From Nanosynbacter sp. (GTDB taxonomy: Bacteria > Patescibacteriota > Saccharimonadia > Saccharimonadales > Saccharimonadaceae), in the NCBI GenBank assembly GCA_015257455.1, contig JABZKD010000003.1, positions 1 to 64,000 of the forward strand: DNA of 64,000 bases, read 5' to 3'. The notes beneath the pieces were generated by a model. The model was not told the DNA's origin and ran no database searches. It saw only the letters and a program-made list of their open reading frames with translations. Positions 9,211 to 17,145 of the stretch are shown here, piece by piece (position 1 is the first letter of the stretch; each line of letters starts with the position of its first letter). The position numbers and the translations under genes are program-made.

Positions 9211-11049
9211 TTAGTTCCTGGCTTCGCGTTTTCGCTTGATTGGATCTAACTGGCGCTTGCGGAGACGTAAGCTCTTCGGGGTGACTTCGAGAAGTTCATC
9301 GTCGAGGAGGAAGTCGAGACATTGCTCGAGGCTGAGATTGGTATACGGAGTGAGCTGAATAGCACCATCGGAAGCGTGAGTGCGCATATTAGTGAGCTGC
9401 TTTTCACGACAAACGTTAATATCGATATCTTCTTTCTTATTCGAAAGACCGACAATCATACCCTGATAAACTGGGACCTGTGGTGGAATAAAGAGAATGC
9501 CACGAGCCTGCACCATATCGAGAGCATAAGCGGTAGAAGTGCCAGTTTCGAAAGAAATCAAAACACCATTACGTTCTGGTTTATATTTACCTTCCACTGG
9601 ACGGTAGCCCTTCGGAATAGAAGACATAATCACGGTGCCCTTAGTATCGGTCATCAAGCTATTACGAAGACCGATCAGCGCAGCGGTAGAAATTTCATAA
9701 GTAAAACGTACGGCACCACCAGAGGTAATTTCTTGAGCAACGAGATCAGCCTTACGAATGCCGAGCTCTTGCGAAACCGCACCGACATATTCTGGGGTGA
9801 CTTCAATTGTAAGATCTTCAAATGGTTCACATTTTTTGCCATCAATTTCTTTATAGACCACTTCTGGACGGCCAGCTTCGAGTTCGTAACCTTCACGGCG
9901 CATAGTTTCAATCAAAACTGAGAGGTGAAGTTCACCACGACCGGAAACTTTGTAACCGAGGCCATCTTGGGCGATTTTCAAAGCGATATTAGTTTCAAGT
10001 TCTTTGTGTAAACGATCAGAAATCTGACGGGAAGTAGTAAATTCACCTTCTTGACCCTTTAAAGGACTAGTGTTTGGGCCAATATAAATACTAAGAGTAG
10101 GTGGTTCAAGCTCGATAGTTGGCAGGGCTTCAGGATTATCAAAAGCCGCAATCGTATCACCAATATTGGCACTTGGGATACCGGTCACCGCGACGATATC
10201 GCCAGCAAAAGCTTCATCAACCTCTTCCTTGCCGAGACCACGATAGACGAAGATCTTATCGACTTTACCATTTTCGGTAGTAATTTCTGGCTCACCATCG
10301 GTAAAGTGAGTTTTCATAATTTTAACGGATTGACCATGCTTGATATTGCCACGGAAAATTTTACCAATAGCATATTTACCGAGATAACTATCGGAAGCGA
10401 GTGAGGCTACGAGAAGCTGCAAACCTTTTTCGGAATCTTCATCGACCTTCGGTGAAGGAATATCATTGATGATGGATTCGAAAATTACATGCAGGTCATC
10501 ATCTAAATTTTCGGTCTTACCGGCACGACCATCACGCGCGATAGCGTAATAAATTGGGTAATTAAGCTGAGATTCTTCAGTCGCAAGTTCCAAGAAAAGG
10601 TCAGAAATTTCGTCTTTCACTTCTTCAATGCGAGCGGCAGGCTTGTCGATTTTATTAATAATCACAACCGGCTTTAATTTAAGATCAAGGGCTTTCTTCA
10701 AAACGAATTTGGTCTGTGGCATTGGGCCTTCTTGGGCGTCCACCACCAAAAGTACACCGTCGGCCATATTGAGAGTACGTTCAACCTCACCAGAGAAGTC
10801 GGCGTGGCCCGGAGTATCGATGATATTAATTTTATGATCGTGGTAATAGACCGAGGTCTGCTTGGCAGTAATAGTGATACCACGTTCGTGCTCCTGGTCA
10901 CCAGAGTCCATAATGAGGGTTTGGCTCATTTCGGCTTGGTTATCACGGAAAGTATTAGATTGTTTCAAAAGTGCATCCACTAGCGTCGTTTTACCATGGT
11001 CAACGTGCGCGATGATTGCAACATTACGGATATTTTCTTTATTATTCAT
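9211..11049 (-). CDS. typA: Translational GTPase TypA/BipA
   Basis: Ribosome-associated GTPase of the EF-G/LepA superfamily, involved in ribosome assembly and stress adaptation. G-motifs are AHVDHGKTTL (G1), DTPGHADF (G3) and NKIDK (G4), followed by domains II, III, V and the BipA-specific C-terminal domain; 612 residues. The true start is MNNKENIRN with AAGGG 5-6 nt upstream; the frame stays open further upstream through the complement of the tRNA-Lys gene but that stretch is not coding. A -10 TATAAT lies about 22 nt upstream, so this mRNA does have a leader. First gene of its operon. Confidence 0.96.
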   Translation of the reverse strand: MNNKENIRNVAIIAHVDHGKTTLVDALLKQSNTFRDNQAEMSQTLIMDSGDQEHERGITITAKQTSVYYHDHKINIIDTPGHADFSGEVERTLNMADGVLLVVDAQEGPMPQTKFVLKKALDLKLKPVVIINKIDKPAARIEEVKDEISDLFLELATEESQLNYPIYYAIARDGRAGKTENLDDDLHVIFESIINDIPSPKVDEDSEKGLQLLVASLASDSYLGKYAIGKIFRGNIKHGQSVKIMKTHFTDGEPEITTENGKVDKIFVYRGLGKEEVDEAFAGDIVAVTGIPSANIGDTIAAFDNPEALPTIELEPPTLSIYIGPNTSPLKGQEGEFTTSRQISDRLHKELETNIALKIAQDGLGYKVSGRGELHLSVLIETMRREGYELEAGRPEVVYKEIDGKKCEPFEDLTIEVTPEYVGAVSQELGIRKADLVAQEITSGGAVRFTYEISTAALIGLRNSLMTDTKGTVIMSSIPKGYRPVEGKYKPERNGVLISFETGTSTAYALDMVQARGILFIPPQVPVYQGMIVGLSNKKEDIDINVCREKQLTNMRTHASDGAIQLTPYTNLSLEQCLDFLLDDELLEVTPKSLRLRKRQLDPIKRKREARN

Positions 11050-11133
11050 ATTGCCCTTATTTTTTACTCTGAATATTATACCATATTTTGCTTGATTTTT
11101 TGAGAGGGTAGGCATATAATAAGAGAGTACTCT

Positions 11134-11210
11134 GGGTCGGTAGCTCAGCAGGTTAGAGCACGGGCCTTTTAAGCCCGGTGTCGAGGGTTCGAGTCCCTCC
11201 CGACTCACCA
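11134..11210 (+). tRNA. tRNA-Lys (anticodon UUU)
   Basis: A full cloverleaf can be folded: acceptor GGGTCGG/CCGACTC with one G-U, D arm AGCTC..GAGC, anticodon loop CTTTTAA on a CGGGC/GCCCG stem, T loop TTCGAGT, and an encoded CCA. A TATAAT sits about 15 nt upstream and a terminator follows. Confidence 0.97.
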
Positions 11211-11222
11211 ACAGAGATTTTT

Positions 11223-11251
11223 AAAAAAGAGCCTTTTCTGGGCTCTTTTTT
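11223..11251 (+). terminator. Terminator of tRNA-Lys(UUU)
   Basis: Stem AAAAAAGAGCC / GGCTCTTTTTT followed by a T-rich run, directly after the tRNA. Confidence 0.85.
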
Positions 11252-11283
11252 GTTTTTGCCTACCTTCTAGATAACTTTTAAGC

Positions 11284-11312
11284 AAAAAAATACCCGCCTT
11301 AGATAAGACGGG
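11284..11312 (-). terminator. Terminator of the structured ncRNA
   Basis: On the minus strand CCCGTCTTA-TC-TAAGGCGGG is followed by TATTTTTTT. A near copy of this hairpin without the U-tract lies about 44 nt upstream in the transcript. Confidence 0.75.
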
Positions 11313-11798
11313 ACCCATAATAACTGGGATTTGAGCTCGCCTTATACAAGACGGGACCCACAGCAGGTGGGATTTGTTGGAGGGGTATCCGCAGCCTTCT
11401 GATGTCTAGAAGATTAGTTAAGCTGAGGCTGCAACTATGAAAATAAGTTGGGGGCCGAAAAGGTGGATGTTGCCAAAAAACAAAAGAAAGTGAGTTTGCT
11501 CAATTTAAGAGAAATAGTGACTTCGGCCCCAACATGCCGCCAAGGTGGTGAACCTTATTTCTAACTAAAAGAAATGGCAATAACTTTTAGACTAGAAAGT
11601 CTCACGACGCGACACGCAGCGAGGTAGTAATGGTTGGTAAAACTGCATGTTTTGTTGCTTGTTCTTTTTAGAAAATTAAGAGGGGTTTTTCAAATCCTCG
11701 CTAAGGAAGTAGCAAAAACCTTGCAGCACAAAATATAATGCGTCTTTTCGTATACCCGATACGTTTAATATACTCAATCCACAAGATATCTGTGTTGC
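11284..11798 (-). ncRNA. Unidentified large structured non-coding RNA (about 515 nt)
   Basis: No credible ORF exists here, yet the minus strand has a promoter (TTGCAA-N17-TAATAT), dense secondary structure and a terminator. Read 5' to 3': hairpin CGTAT/ATACG; a 7-bp stem GGTTTTT/AAAAACC whose interior GAGG can pair with CCTC just downstream (H-type pseudoknot); GAGACT/AGTCT hairpin; a junction TGCC[ATTTC..GAAAT][AAGGT..ACCTT]GGCA; a long stem GTTGGGGCCGAA/TTCGGCCCCCAAC; GCAGCC/GGCTGC enclosing CTTCT/AGAAG; and a tandem pair of about 44-nt units, each CCCA..TGGG then CCCGTCTTA..TAAGGCGGG, the last ending in a U-tract. The RNase P CR-I/ACAGAA signatures and the tmRNA tRNA-like ends are absent. 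Confidence 0.7.
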
Positions 11799-11804
11799 AC
11801 GTTT

Positions 11805-11833
11805 ATATTAACAAAATTCCTTAGATTTTGCAA
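11805..11833 (-). promoter_or_regulatory. Promoter of the structured ncRNA
   Basis: TTGCAA (11833-11828) and TAATAT (11810-11805) with a 17-nt spacer on the minus strand, giving a predicted start near 11798. Confidence 0.65.
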
Positions 11834-11855
11834 GCATAAGCACAATAACAGGGGT

Positions 11856-12500
11856 TTATTTCTTTTTAGGGTCGACAATTTCCGCTTCTTCGATGTCATT
11901 TGGATTGGTTTCAGATTTTTTTGAACCGGAAAATTTAGAGACTAGATTATAACGATCGGTGAAATCATGAACGTGTTTCTTCAGAACAATAATATTGATT
12001 AAATCCGAGAGGCCATAACCAATCATAATAAAGCCGATTAGCGATAAGGCAATGGCGGAAGCATCAAATGGATAGACAATGATAGCGACGCCGGCAGTCA
12101 AGGACAAAAAGTTGGTAATAATAGAGGTGATATAAGCAGATTTGGAGACGTTTTTCAGCTCCATAGTGTAGCCAATACGGGAAATTGCCGAAATCACAAT
12201 GACGAGACCGATAGTCATCGGAATGAGACCGAGAATACCTGGATAGAAGAGGAAGACAAGGCCAATGACGATGAGAAAGGCGCCGAGAAAATTACTAGAA
12301 AATAGACGGACAAAGCGCGAATAGACTCGGCTCATAATCATACTAAAACCGGCGAGCAAAAATCCGGCAGCAAGTAGGAGACGTAAGAGATTGAGGGCGA
12401 ATTCCGGAAGCAGAGCAAAAAAGAGGCCGAACAGCACCATTACTACGGTAGTGGAGATTGCAGTATTGAGATAAGCGTTAATTTTATCTTGAATTTTCAT
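11856..12500 (-). CDS. HdeD/DUF308-like multi-pass membrane protein
   Basis: A 214-residue integral membrane protein with about six hydrophobic helices in paired arrangement, typical of the HdeD (DUF308) family linked to acid or envelope stress in other bacteria; its precise function is unknown. The C-terminal 45 residues are charged and cytoplasmic. GGAG lies 6-7 nt before the ATG, with a TACAAT -10 further upstream. It stands alone between the ncRNA promoter and a strong bidirectional terminator. Confidence 0.8.
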   Translation of the reverse strand: MKIQDKINAYLNTAISTTVVMVLFGLFFALLPEFALNLLRLLLAAGFLLAGFSMIMSRVYSRFVRLFSSNFLGAFLIVIGLVFLFYPGILGLIPMTIGLVIVISAISRIGYTMELKNVSKSAYITSIITNFLSLTAGVAIIVYPFDASAIALSLIGFIMIGYGLSDLINIIVLKKHVHDFTDRYNLVSKFSGSKKSETNPNDIEEAEIVDPKKK

Positions 12501-12564
12501 ATTAACTCCAATGCGATTTAATTACTTATATTGTAACATATTTAGGGCATAAGAATTTTGACGC

Positions 12565-12597
12565 AAAAAAAGAACCCCGAAAGAATCGGGGTCTTTT
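12565..12597. terminator. Bidirectional terminator
   Basis: Stem AAAAGAACCCCGA / TCGGGGTCTTTT with A/T tracts on both sides. It ends the P-loop kinase gene on the minus strand. Confidence 0.85.
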
Positions 12598-12647
12598 GCA
12601 TCAAAGATGCTAGGTAAAGAACAAAACTAGTTTGCAGTCTGTCACGA

Positions 12648-13202
12648 TTATGCGAGAGCCTTTTTCGGTTCCCTTGCGGCTTTAATTGCCATGCTGACGC
12701 TATAATACACTAAATTTAGCACTTCGGCGGGTGAAAGGTTATCCGTGACAATATACTCTGGCACCACCATAGTGTTAACCGACTCCATGAACTGGTTACG
12801 GAAGCCGTCAAAAGTCAGATGATCACTTTGCAAAATGGACCTTTCGAACTTCGTACAGTCCATCCCGGCGTTAATGGCGGTTTTCGCCCGAGAGACCAAT
12901 GTCATGTCGCTATCAGCATGCAAATAAAATGATGCTGTAGGCTTAGGTAGCATGGCCTGATATTCTTTTAGCACCGACTTGGGAACATAGGTAGAACGCG
13001 CATACTCTTTTGCCAATTCATAATATGGCTTGAATGAATCTAAAATTACATTTCCAAAATTACCATGCGCTAAGACGTAAAGCTCTTCCTGTGTTAAACT
13101 CTGACCATCCATGATCTTCCAACCTGCCCCCAAACGAGACTTTAATCCTTTTGCCAAAGTGCTTTTTCCTACATACGGTAGGCCCTCAAGATAAACGAGC
13201 AT
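12648..13202 (-). CDS. P-loop nucleoside/nucleotide kinase-like protein
   Basis: The 184-residue protein begins with a Walker A GLPYVGKST at residues 7-15 after a beta-strand (MLVYLEG), the layout of deoxynucleoside and thymidylate kinases. An Asp in VILDSF could be the Walker B or DRS-type acidic residue, and an arginine (VSRAKTAI) lies where a lid would be. The start at 13202 is preferred because AGGAGG lies 8 nt upstream; the frame extends 7 codons further. The substrate cannot be assigned; family-level confidence is moderate. Confidence 0.75.
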   Translation of the reverse strand: MLVYLEGLPYVGKSTLAKGLKSRLGAGWKIMDGQSLTQEELYVLAHGNFGNVILDSFKPYYELAKEYARSTYVPKSVLKEYQAMLPKPTASFYLHADSDMTLVSRAKTAINAGMDCTKFERSILQSDHLTFDGFRNQFMESVNTMVVPEYIVTDNLSPAEVLNLVYYSVSMAIKAAREPKKALA

Positions 13203-13308
13203 AACTTCCCCCTCCTGTTTCATTTTTTAAGTAATAAAAACTAGTTACAACATATATTATAACACAAAATGTCAAGAAACACAAAAAACAGGCCTTAGCC
13301 TGAATTAC

Positions 13309-13385
13309 TGGTGGACGATAGAGGATTTGAACCTCTGACCTCGTCTACGTCAAAGACGCGCTCTAGCCAACTGAGCTAATCGTCC
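13309..13385 (-). tRNA. tRNA-Val (anticodon GAC)
   Basis: The minus strand folds with acceptor GGACGAT/ATCGTCC, anticodon stem CGTCT/AGACG around loop TTGACGT, T stem AGAGG/CCTCT and an encoded CCA. Confidence 0.96.
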
Positions 13386-13439
13386 AGCAAATTTATTATA
13401 TGATATTTGAGCGAAGATTTCAACCATAATTTAATTTTA

Positions 13440-13467
13440 AAAAAAGACCCCCGTGAGGAGGTCTTTT
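13440..13467 (-). terminator. Terminator of the surface-protein operon
   Basis: Minus-strand stem AAAAGACC(TCC) / (GGG)GGTCTTTT followed by TTTT, 10 nt after the stop of the sortase-motif protein. Confidence 0.8.
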
Positions 13468-13477
13468 AGAATCAATC

Positions 13478-14449
13478 TTAGCGGCGATAGCCGGATTTCT
13501 TACCTTTCTTGAGGAAGACGACGGCGAGGAGAGAGAGGAAGGCGAAGACGGCAATGCCGGAAGCGAGGAAGTCTGAGGATGAAAGATTCATACCTGCGAA
13601 GACGGATCCACCAGTGTTAGGTACAGCTGGGGTTTTCTTCCCACCATTCTTACCTGGAGTAGCTGGTTTATCTTCTGGCTTAGCTGGTTCATCCTTGCCG
13701 GTGAACTTGAAGTTTGCAAGTTCTGGTTTTTCAAGGTCATCACCTGCACCGTTTAAGGCTACGACTTCGAGTGTGTAATCACCCTTGTCTAATTTATTAT
13801 TAATTTCTTCTGAATTGAGTTCGATAGTGCCACCATTAGTCATTGCGACTGGATCAGTGATTTCGATTTCCTTATCACCAACCTTGTGACCAGCTTTATC
13901 TTTCAAAGTAACCTTAACTTTAGCAACACCACCAGCGTGGGCAATACGAAAACCAGTATAACCACGTGGGTTAGTCTGAGTCTTCTCGACTGCTACTGGT
14001 ACATAGTTAAACTCTACAGTATCAGCAGTCTCAGCTTTACCGTCGACGGTAACCTTAATAGAGACCTTACCGAAGACACCATTAGTGAGTTGCTGCATGT
14101 CGAGAGGGATTTTCTTCGAGCCGCTATTAGCAGCACCAGCATTACTTACGTCAACAGTTTCGTTAGCAATAGTAGTGGTAGTGCCGTCTTTGTCGGTGAG
14201 TTTGATTTCGTATTCAATTGTTTTTGACTTGGTGAAATCAATATTGAGTGGTACTTGATTTTCAAGAACCTTGCTATCTGAGGTAGGAGATTTGATAGCA
14301 ACTGATTGACCGTTTGGAAGAACGGTGACCTGGACGGTTACTTCAGAAGAAGTAGCTTCCTGGGCGTAAGTTTGATTAGTGAGCGCCAGGCCGCCGAGTA
14401 GGGTCAAGCCTGCTATTCCTAATGCGCCGATGATTGATTTTTTATTCAT
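13478..14449 (-). CDS. Secreted surface protein with sortase-type C-terminus (VPNTGG)
   Basis: A 323-residue exported protein: signal peptide (residues 1-30, cleavage near TYAQ-EA), beta-rich ectodomain of probable Ig-like modules, a Pro/Lys/Gly-rich linker (about 248-275), then VPNTGG, a hydrophobic helix and the tail KKGKKSGYRR. This is the order of an LPXTG cell-wall sorting signal with Val at position 1. No sortase gene is in the window. It is third in a tricistronic unit after two DUF916-like genes, matching the composition of Gram-positive WxL/csc surface loci, where a small LPXTG protein accompanies DUF916 and WxL proteins. Confidence 0.82.
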   Translation of the reverse strand: MNKKSIIGALGIAGLTLLGGLALTNQTYAQEATSSEVTVQVTVLPNGQSVAIKSPTSDSKVLENQVPLNIDFTKSKTIEYEIKLTDKDGTTTTIANETVDVSNAGAANSGSKKIPLDMQQLTNGVFGKVSIKVTVDGKAETADTVEFNYVPVAVEKTQTNPRGYTGFRIAHAGGVAKVKVTLKDKAGHKVGDKEIEITDPVAMTNGGTIELNSEEINNKLDKGDYTLEVVALNGAGDDLEKPELANFKFTGKDEPAKPEDKPATPGKNGGKKTPAVPNTGGSVFAGMNLSSSDFLASGIAVFAFLSLLAVVFLKKGKKSGYRR

Positions 14450-14489
14450 TTTTCGCCTTTATTATTTTTATTTTTATCTGTGCCAGGGT

Positions 14490-15458
14490 CTAAATAATTA
14501 ACTTAGACTTTTGAGCACGACGCTTTCTAAGTACGATGATAAACCATACCACAGCCGTTGTCAATAGCATAAACAGAATAATTAGAACAAAGATAGGTAC
14601 GATTAAGACGATCTTGGTAGATTTTTCTTCTTTACCACCAGCCGAGATAGTGGAGGTAATGCGATAAATACCGAAGGCTGGACTGTCCTTCCATTCGAGA
14701 TCAACGTCACGCGTGGTATCAGGCAAGACATCGAAACCCTTCGTATCTTCGAAAATTGAACCGCCGAAGAGCTTTTCTACTTTCATACTGACAGTGGCAC
14801 GAAAATCGGTATTACCAGTATTTTCGACTGTCGCAGAAGTACGAATATTACCAGAAACACGGAAGCCGTCGAGATGGTACTTGGAAATTTTAGCTTCTTC
14901 CCTAGTTTCACCCTCAGTTTTACCGTAGAGAGTTAAGCCGACGCGGGAAACCGTTTTAATACCAGTAGAATTGAGGTCGTCTTTTGGAATAGCCTCAGCG
15001 AAGATGACAGCGTATTGACCACCAGCTGGGACATCTTGAGGTACGGTGACGCGATATTTCACGACCTTGGTTTCATTTGGCTGAACTGAATAAGTAACAT
15101 CGGAGACATATTTACCGGAAGCATCTTCAAAAGTAGTCCAACGAGTAATCTGAGTACGTGAACTTTCTTTCGAGAAATTTAGTTCATATTTTTCATTGGA
15201 AACGGAATATGGGGTAGCATAAACCTTAAAATCAAAAGGATCAGTACCAATATTAGATACATTAAAGGTGAAGTCGGAGACATCGCCACCCTTGAGATAG
15301 ACGGTGTTTTTGACTGGGGAAATTTGGATTTGGACTTTTGGTTTTTCGGCTGGTTTTTCGTCGGCATAAGTAGCAGCGGTTTTCGCTAAACCGAAGAAAC
15401 CGGAGAGACCTAGCCCAAAGAGGGCTAGAGTCAAGATACGTTTAGAATTATTTTTCAT
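14490..15458 (-). CDS. DUF916-like surface protein with C-terminal membrane anchor (paralog 2)
   Basis: A 322-residue protein: signal peptide (1-33), two immunoglobulin-like beta domains, then a transmembrane helix (about 286-312) and basic tail. The N-terminal domain resembles the WxL-associated DUF916 peptidoglycan-binding domain (QISPVKNTVYLKGGD, VPAGGQYAVIFAEA). It is a clear paralog of the upstream gene, sharing the pattern FDFKVYA-PYSVSNE-Y. The ATG at 15458 has AAGGAG 6 nt upstream; an in-frame TTG one codon earlier is less likely. Only 11 nt separate it from the upstream gene, so they are co-transcribed. Confidence 0.8.
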   Translation of the reverse strand: MKNNSKRILTLALFGLGLSGFFGLAKTAATYADEKPAEKPKVQIQISPVKNTVYLKGGDVSDFTFNVSNIGTDPFDFKVYATPYSVSNEKYELNFSKESSRTQITRWTTFEDASGKYVSDVTYSVQPNETKVVKYRVTVPQDVPAGGQYAVIFAEAIPKDDLNSTGIKTVSRVGLTLYGKTEGETREEAKISKYHLDGFRVSGNIRTSATVENTGNTDFRATVSMKVEKLFGGSIFEDTKGFDVLPDTTRDVDLEWKDSPAFGIYRITSTISAGGKEEKSTKIVLIVPIFVLIILFMLLTTAVVWFIIVLRKRRAQKSKLII

Positions 15459-15469
15459 CAAATACTCCT

Positions 15470-16426
15470 TTAGAAATCAGATTCGACGCGAGGTGCGGAC
15501 TTGGTATTAGATTTTTTATTCTCATATTTCTTGGAAACGAGCCAGAAGATAACTGAGAGGATAAAGAGAACGAGTAGCACGATAAGCCAGATAGGGCAAA
15601 GAATCACGAGCTTACGGGAAGTATTGTGGGCGCTGCCGAAGGTAATGTCTTGCTCGACCCAGAAGATACCGATACCTGGAGATTTTTCCCAAGTTTCCTT
15701 GCTGAGACGCTTAGTATTAGGGAGAGTGGTGCGGTAAGTAGGGTTTTCTTCGTTAGTATAGACCTCTTCCTTAGAGAAGAATGGGAAGATACGAAGAACG
15801 TATTTGACATCCTCGTCGGTGTTACCACAGTTTTCGACACGAGATGTGCCGGAAATTGGTGGGTTGAAGAGAATAAATGGAAGATTATTTTCCAAAATCT
15901 TAGTACAGTGGTTAATCTTGCCATCGATATGAGAATAGATTAGCATACCGATACGGGTGACTTCGCGAATGGTATTAGATGAATTTTCACTAGAGGCGTT
16001 CTCCACCATAATAGAGGCATATTGGCCACCACCTGGAGCATTTTGTGGAACCTTCACGGTGTATTCGATGGTAGTTTCCGAATTTGGATCGAGATGGCCA
16101 GTGGTAGTATTAAAAGTAAACCAGTTAGAAATCTTGGTGTAGTCAGATGATGCATCGAAAGTTGGGTCGTAGTTTTCGTTGCTAACTGAGTATGGTGCAG
16201 CATAGACCTTAAAATCAAAGGCGTTAGTGCCGATATTCTGAACACGGAATGAGCCTTGCTTGGTTTCGCCTGGCTTTAACGTCCCGAGTTGTTGAGAAGC
16301 AGGAGAAACCTGCATGTGATTGGCAAGACGTTCGGTACCGTTATCTGCGTGGACCGGGCGTACGATGCCGAAGAAGAGTGGCAAGGCGACTGCCATACCG
16401 AAAATTAGACCTTTAAGTTTTTTCAT
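15470..16426 (-). CDS. DUF916-like surface protein with C-terminal membrane anchor (paralog 1)
   Basis: First gene of the operon. 318 residues: signal peptide ending near VHA-DN, DUF916-like beta domain (MQVSPASQQLGTLKPGE, VPQNAPGGGQYASIMVE), second beta domain with a Cys pair (CTKILENN and VENCGN), transmembrane helix (about 274-295) and basic tail. AGGAGG is 3-4 nt before the ATG, and the promoter is TTGAAT-N16-TATAAT (16451-16478). In Firmicutes such proteins bind peptidoglycan and partner WxL proteins; the same scaffold role is inferred here. Confidence 0.8.
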   Translation of the reverse strand: MKKLKGLIFGMAVALPLFFGIVRPVHADNGTERLANHMQVSPASQQLGTLKPGETKQGSFRVQNIGTNAFDFKVYAAPYSVSNENYDPTFDASSDYTKISNWFTFNTTTGHLDPNSETTIEYTVKVPQNAPGGGQYASIMVENASSENSSNTIREVTRIGMLIYSHIDGKINHCTKILENNLPFILFNPPISGTSRVENCGNTDEDVKYVLRIFPFFSKEEVYTNEENPTYRTTLPNTKRLSKETWEKSPGIGIFWVEQDITFGSAHNTSRKLVILCPIWLIVLLVLFILSVIFWLVSKKYENKKSNTKSAPRVESDF

Positions 16427-16450
16427 TTACCTCCTAGTTATATGCTATTT

Positions 16451-16478
16451 ATTATACACGAGCAAAAGCGTAATTCAA
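16451..16478 (-). promoter_or_regulatory. Promoter of the DUF916-like operon
   Basis: Minus-strand TTGAAT (16478-16473), 16-nt spacer, TATAAT (16456-16451); the start codon is 25 nt downstream with AGGAGG between. Confidence 0.75.
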
Positions 16479-16490
16479 TGGAAAATTAGC

Positions 16491-17039
16491 TTAGGTGCCC
16501 GGATTTTCTGAAACGGTTAGGACCACTACATCTCGGTAATTACCTGGAATTTGAGTACCAGTGGCGGAGACATGGTAATTTATGTTAGTAGTTTCATCAA
16601 TTACTTGCTTAGACGCATTAAGGTTCTTGTGGATCGAAGCGTCAGTAGCCGTAATTGCCTTATGAGAAATACTACCTACGGAATAATTCCAGCCAGCTTG
16701 AGTGCCATCGAGATTGCCAGCTAGGGCTGGGATAACACTAGTCGAAGTAGTGTCATGGACAAGATTAATATTAGAATCCTTATCACGAATATTAATATTG
16801 TAACCAGTGACACTGTTCGTCTTCACGCGAATGGTATTAGTGAGATTCTTAACCTGACCCGGATTAATCGTATCTGCTACTGTACTAGCGCCAGACGTGA
16901 TATTAAGAAAAGAAGCGATGGTGACATTGACGTCAAGACTATTCTTTTTCTCAATAGCCAAAGTGCTAAGTGGTAAGGCCATTAGCCCACAGGCAGAAGC
17001 GACCCCAAGAACGCCTACTACCTTCCCAATCTGTTTCAT
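16491..17039 (-). CDS. Small secreted WxL-like protein (copy 2)
   Basis: A 182-residue exported protein with a signal peptide (1-29). The mature part ends YRDVVVLTVSENP, which resembles the C-terminal strand of WxL domains (Y, four residues, hydrophobic, TWTL) with the second tryptophan lost; the upstream half has AGWNYSV. It is a paralog of the next gene upstream. It has its own promoter. An association with peptidoglycan or the DUF916 proteins is inferred from family and context. Confidence 0.7.
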   Translation of the reverse strand: MKQIGKVVGVLGVASACGLMALPLSTLAIEKKNSLDVNVTIASFLNITSGASTVADTINPGQVKNLTNTIRVKTNSVTGYNINIRDKDSNINLVHDTTSTSVIPALAGNLDGTQAGWNYSVGSISHKAITATDASIHKNLNASKQVIDETTNINYHVSATGTQIPGNYRDVVVLTVSENPGT

Positions 17040-17065
17040 ATTTTGTCCTCTACTTATTTGTATCT

Positions 17066-17094
17066 AGTATAGTTTAGCATTACCAGAATGTCAA
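17066..17094 (-). promoter_or_regulatory. Consensus promoter of WxL-like copy 2
   Basis: Minus-strand TTGACA (17094-17089), 17-nt spacer, TATACT (17071-17066). The -35 touches the edge of the preceding gene's terminator. Confidence 0.8.
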
Positions 17095-17095
17095 A

Positions 17096-17125
17096 TAAAA
17101 ATCAGCTCCTTTTCAGGAGCTGATT
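17096..17125 (-). terminator. Terminator of WxL-like copy 1
   Basis: Minus-strand stem AATCAGCTCC / GGAGCTGATT followed by TTTATTT. Confidence 0.85.
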
Positions 17126-17145
17126 CATCAGTCAATACAGGGAAA

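Noticed and set aside
11050..11211. N-terminal extension of typA across the complement of tRNA-Lys
   Set aside because: The frame is open only because it reads the tRNA backwards; MNNKENIRN has a ribosome site and aligns with the TypA family start.
11284..11798. RNase P RNA or tmRNA as the identity of the structured RNA
   Set aside because: No GAGGAAAGTC-type CR-I or ACAGAA block for RNase P, and no tRNA-like acceptor/CCA end or T-loop for tmRNA. A 19-codon open stretch starting GCA in its middle does not rescue a tmRNA reading.
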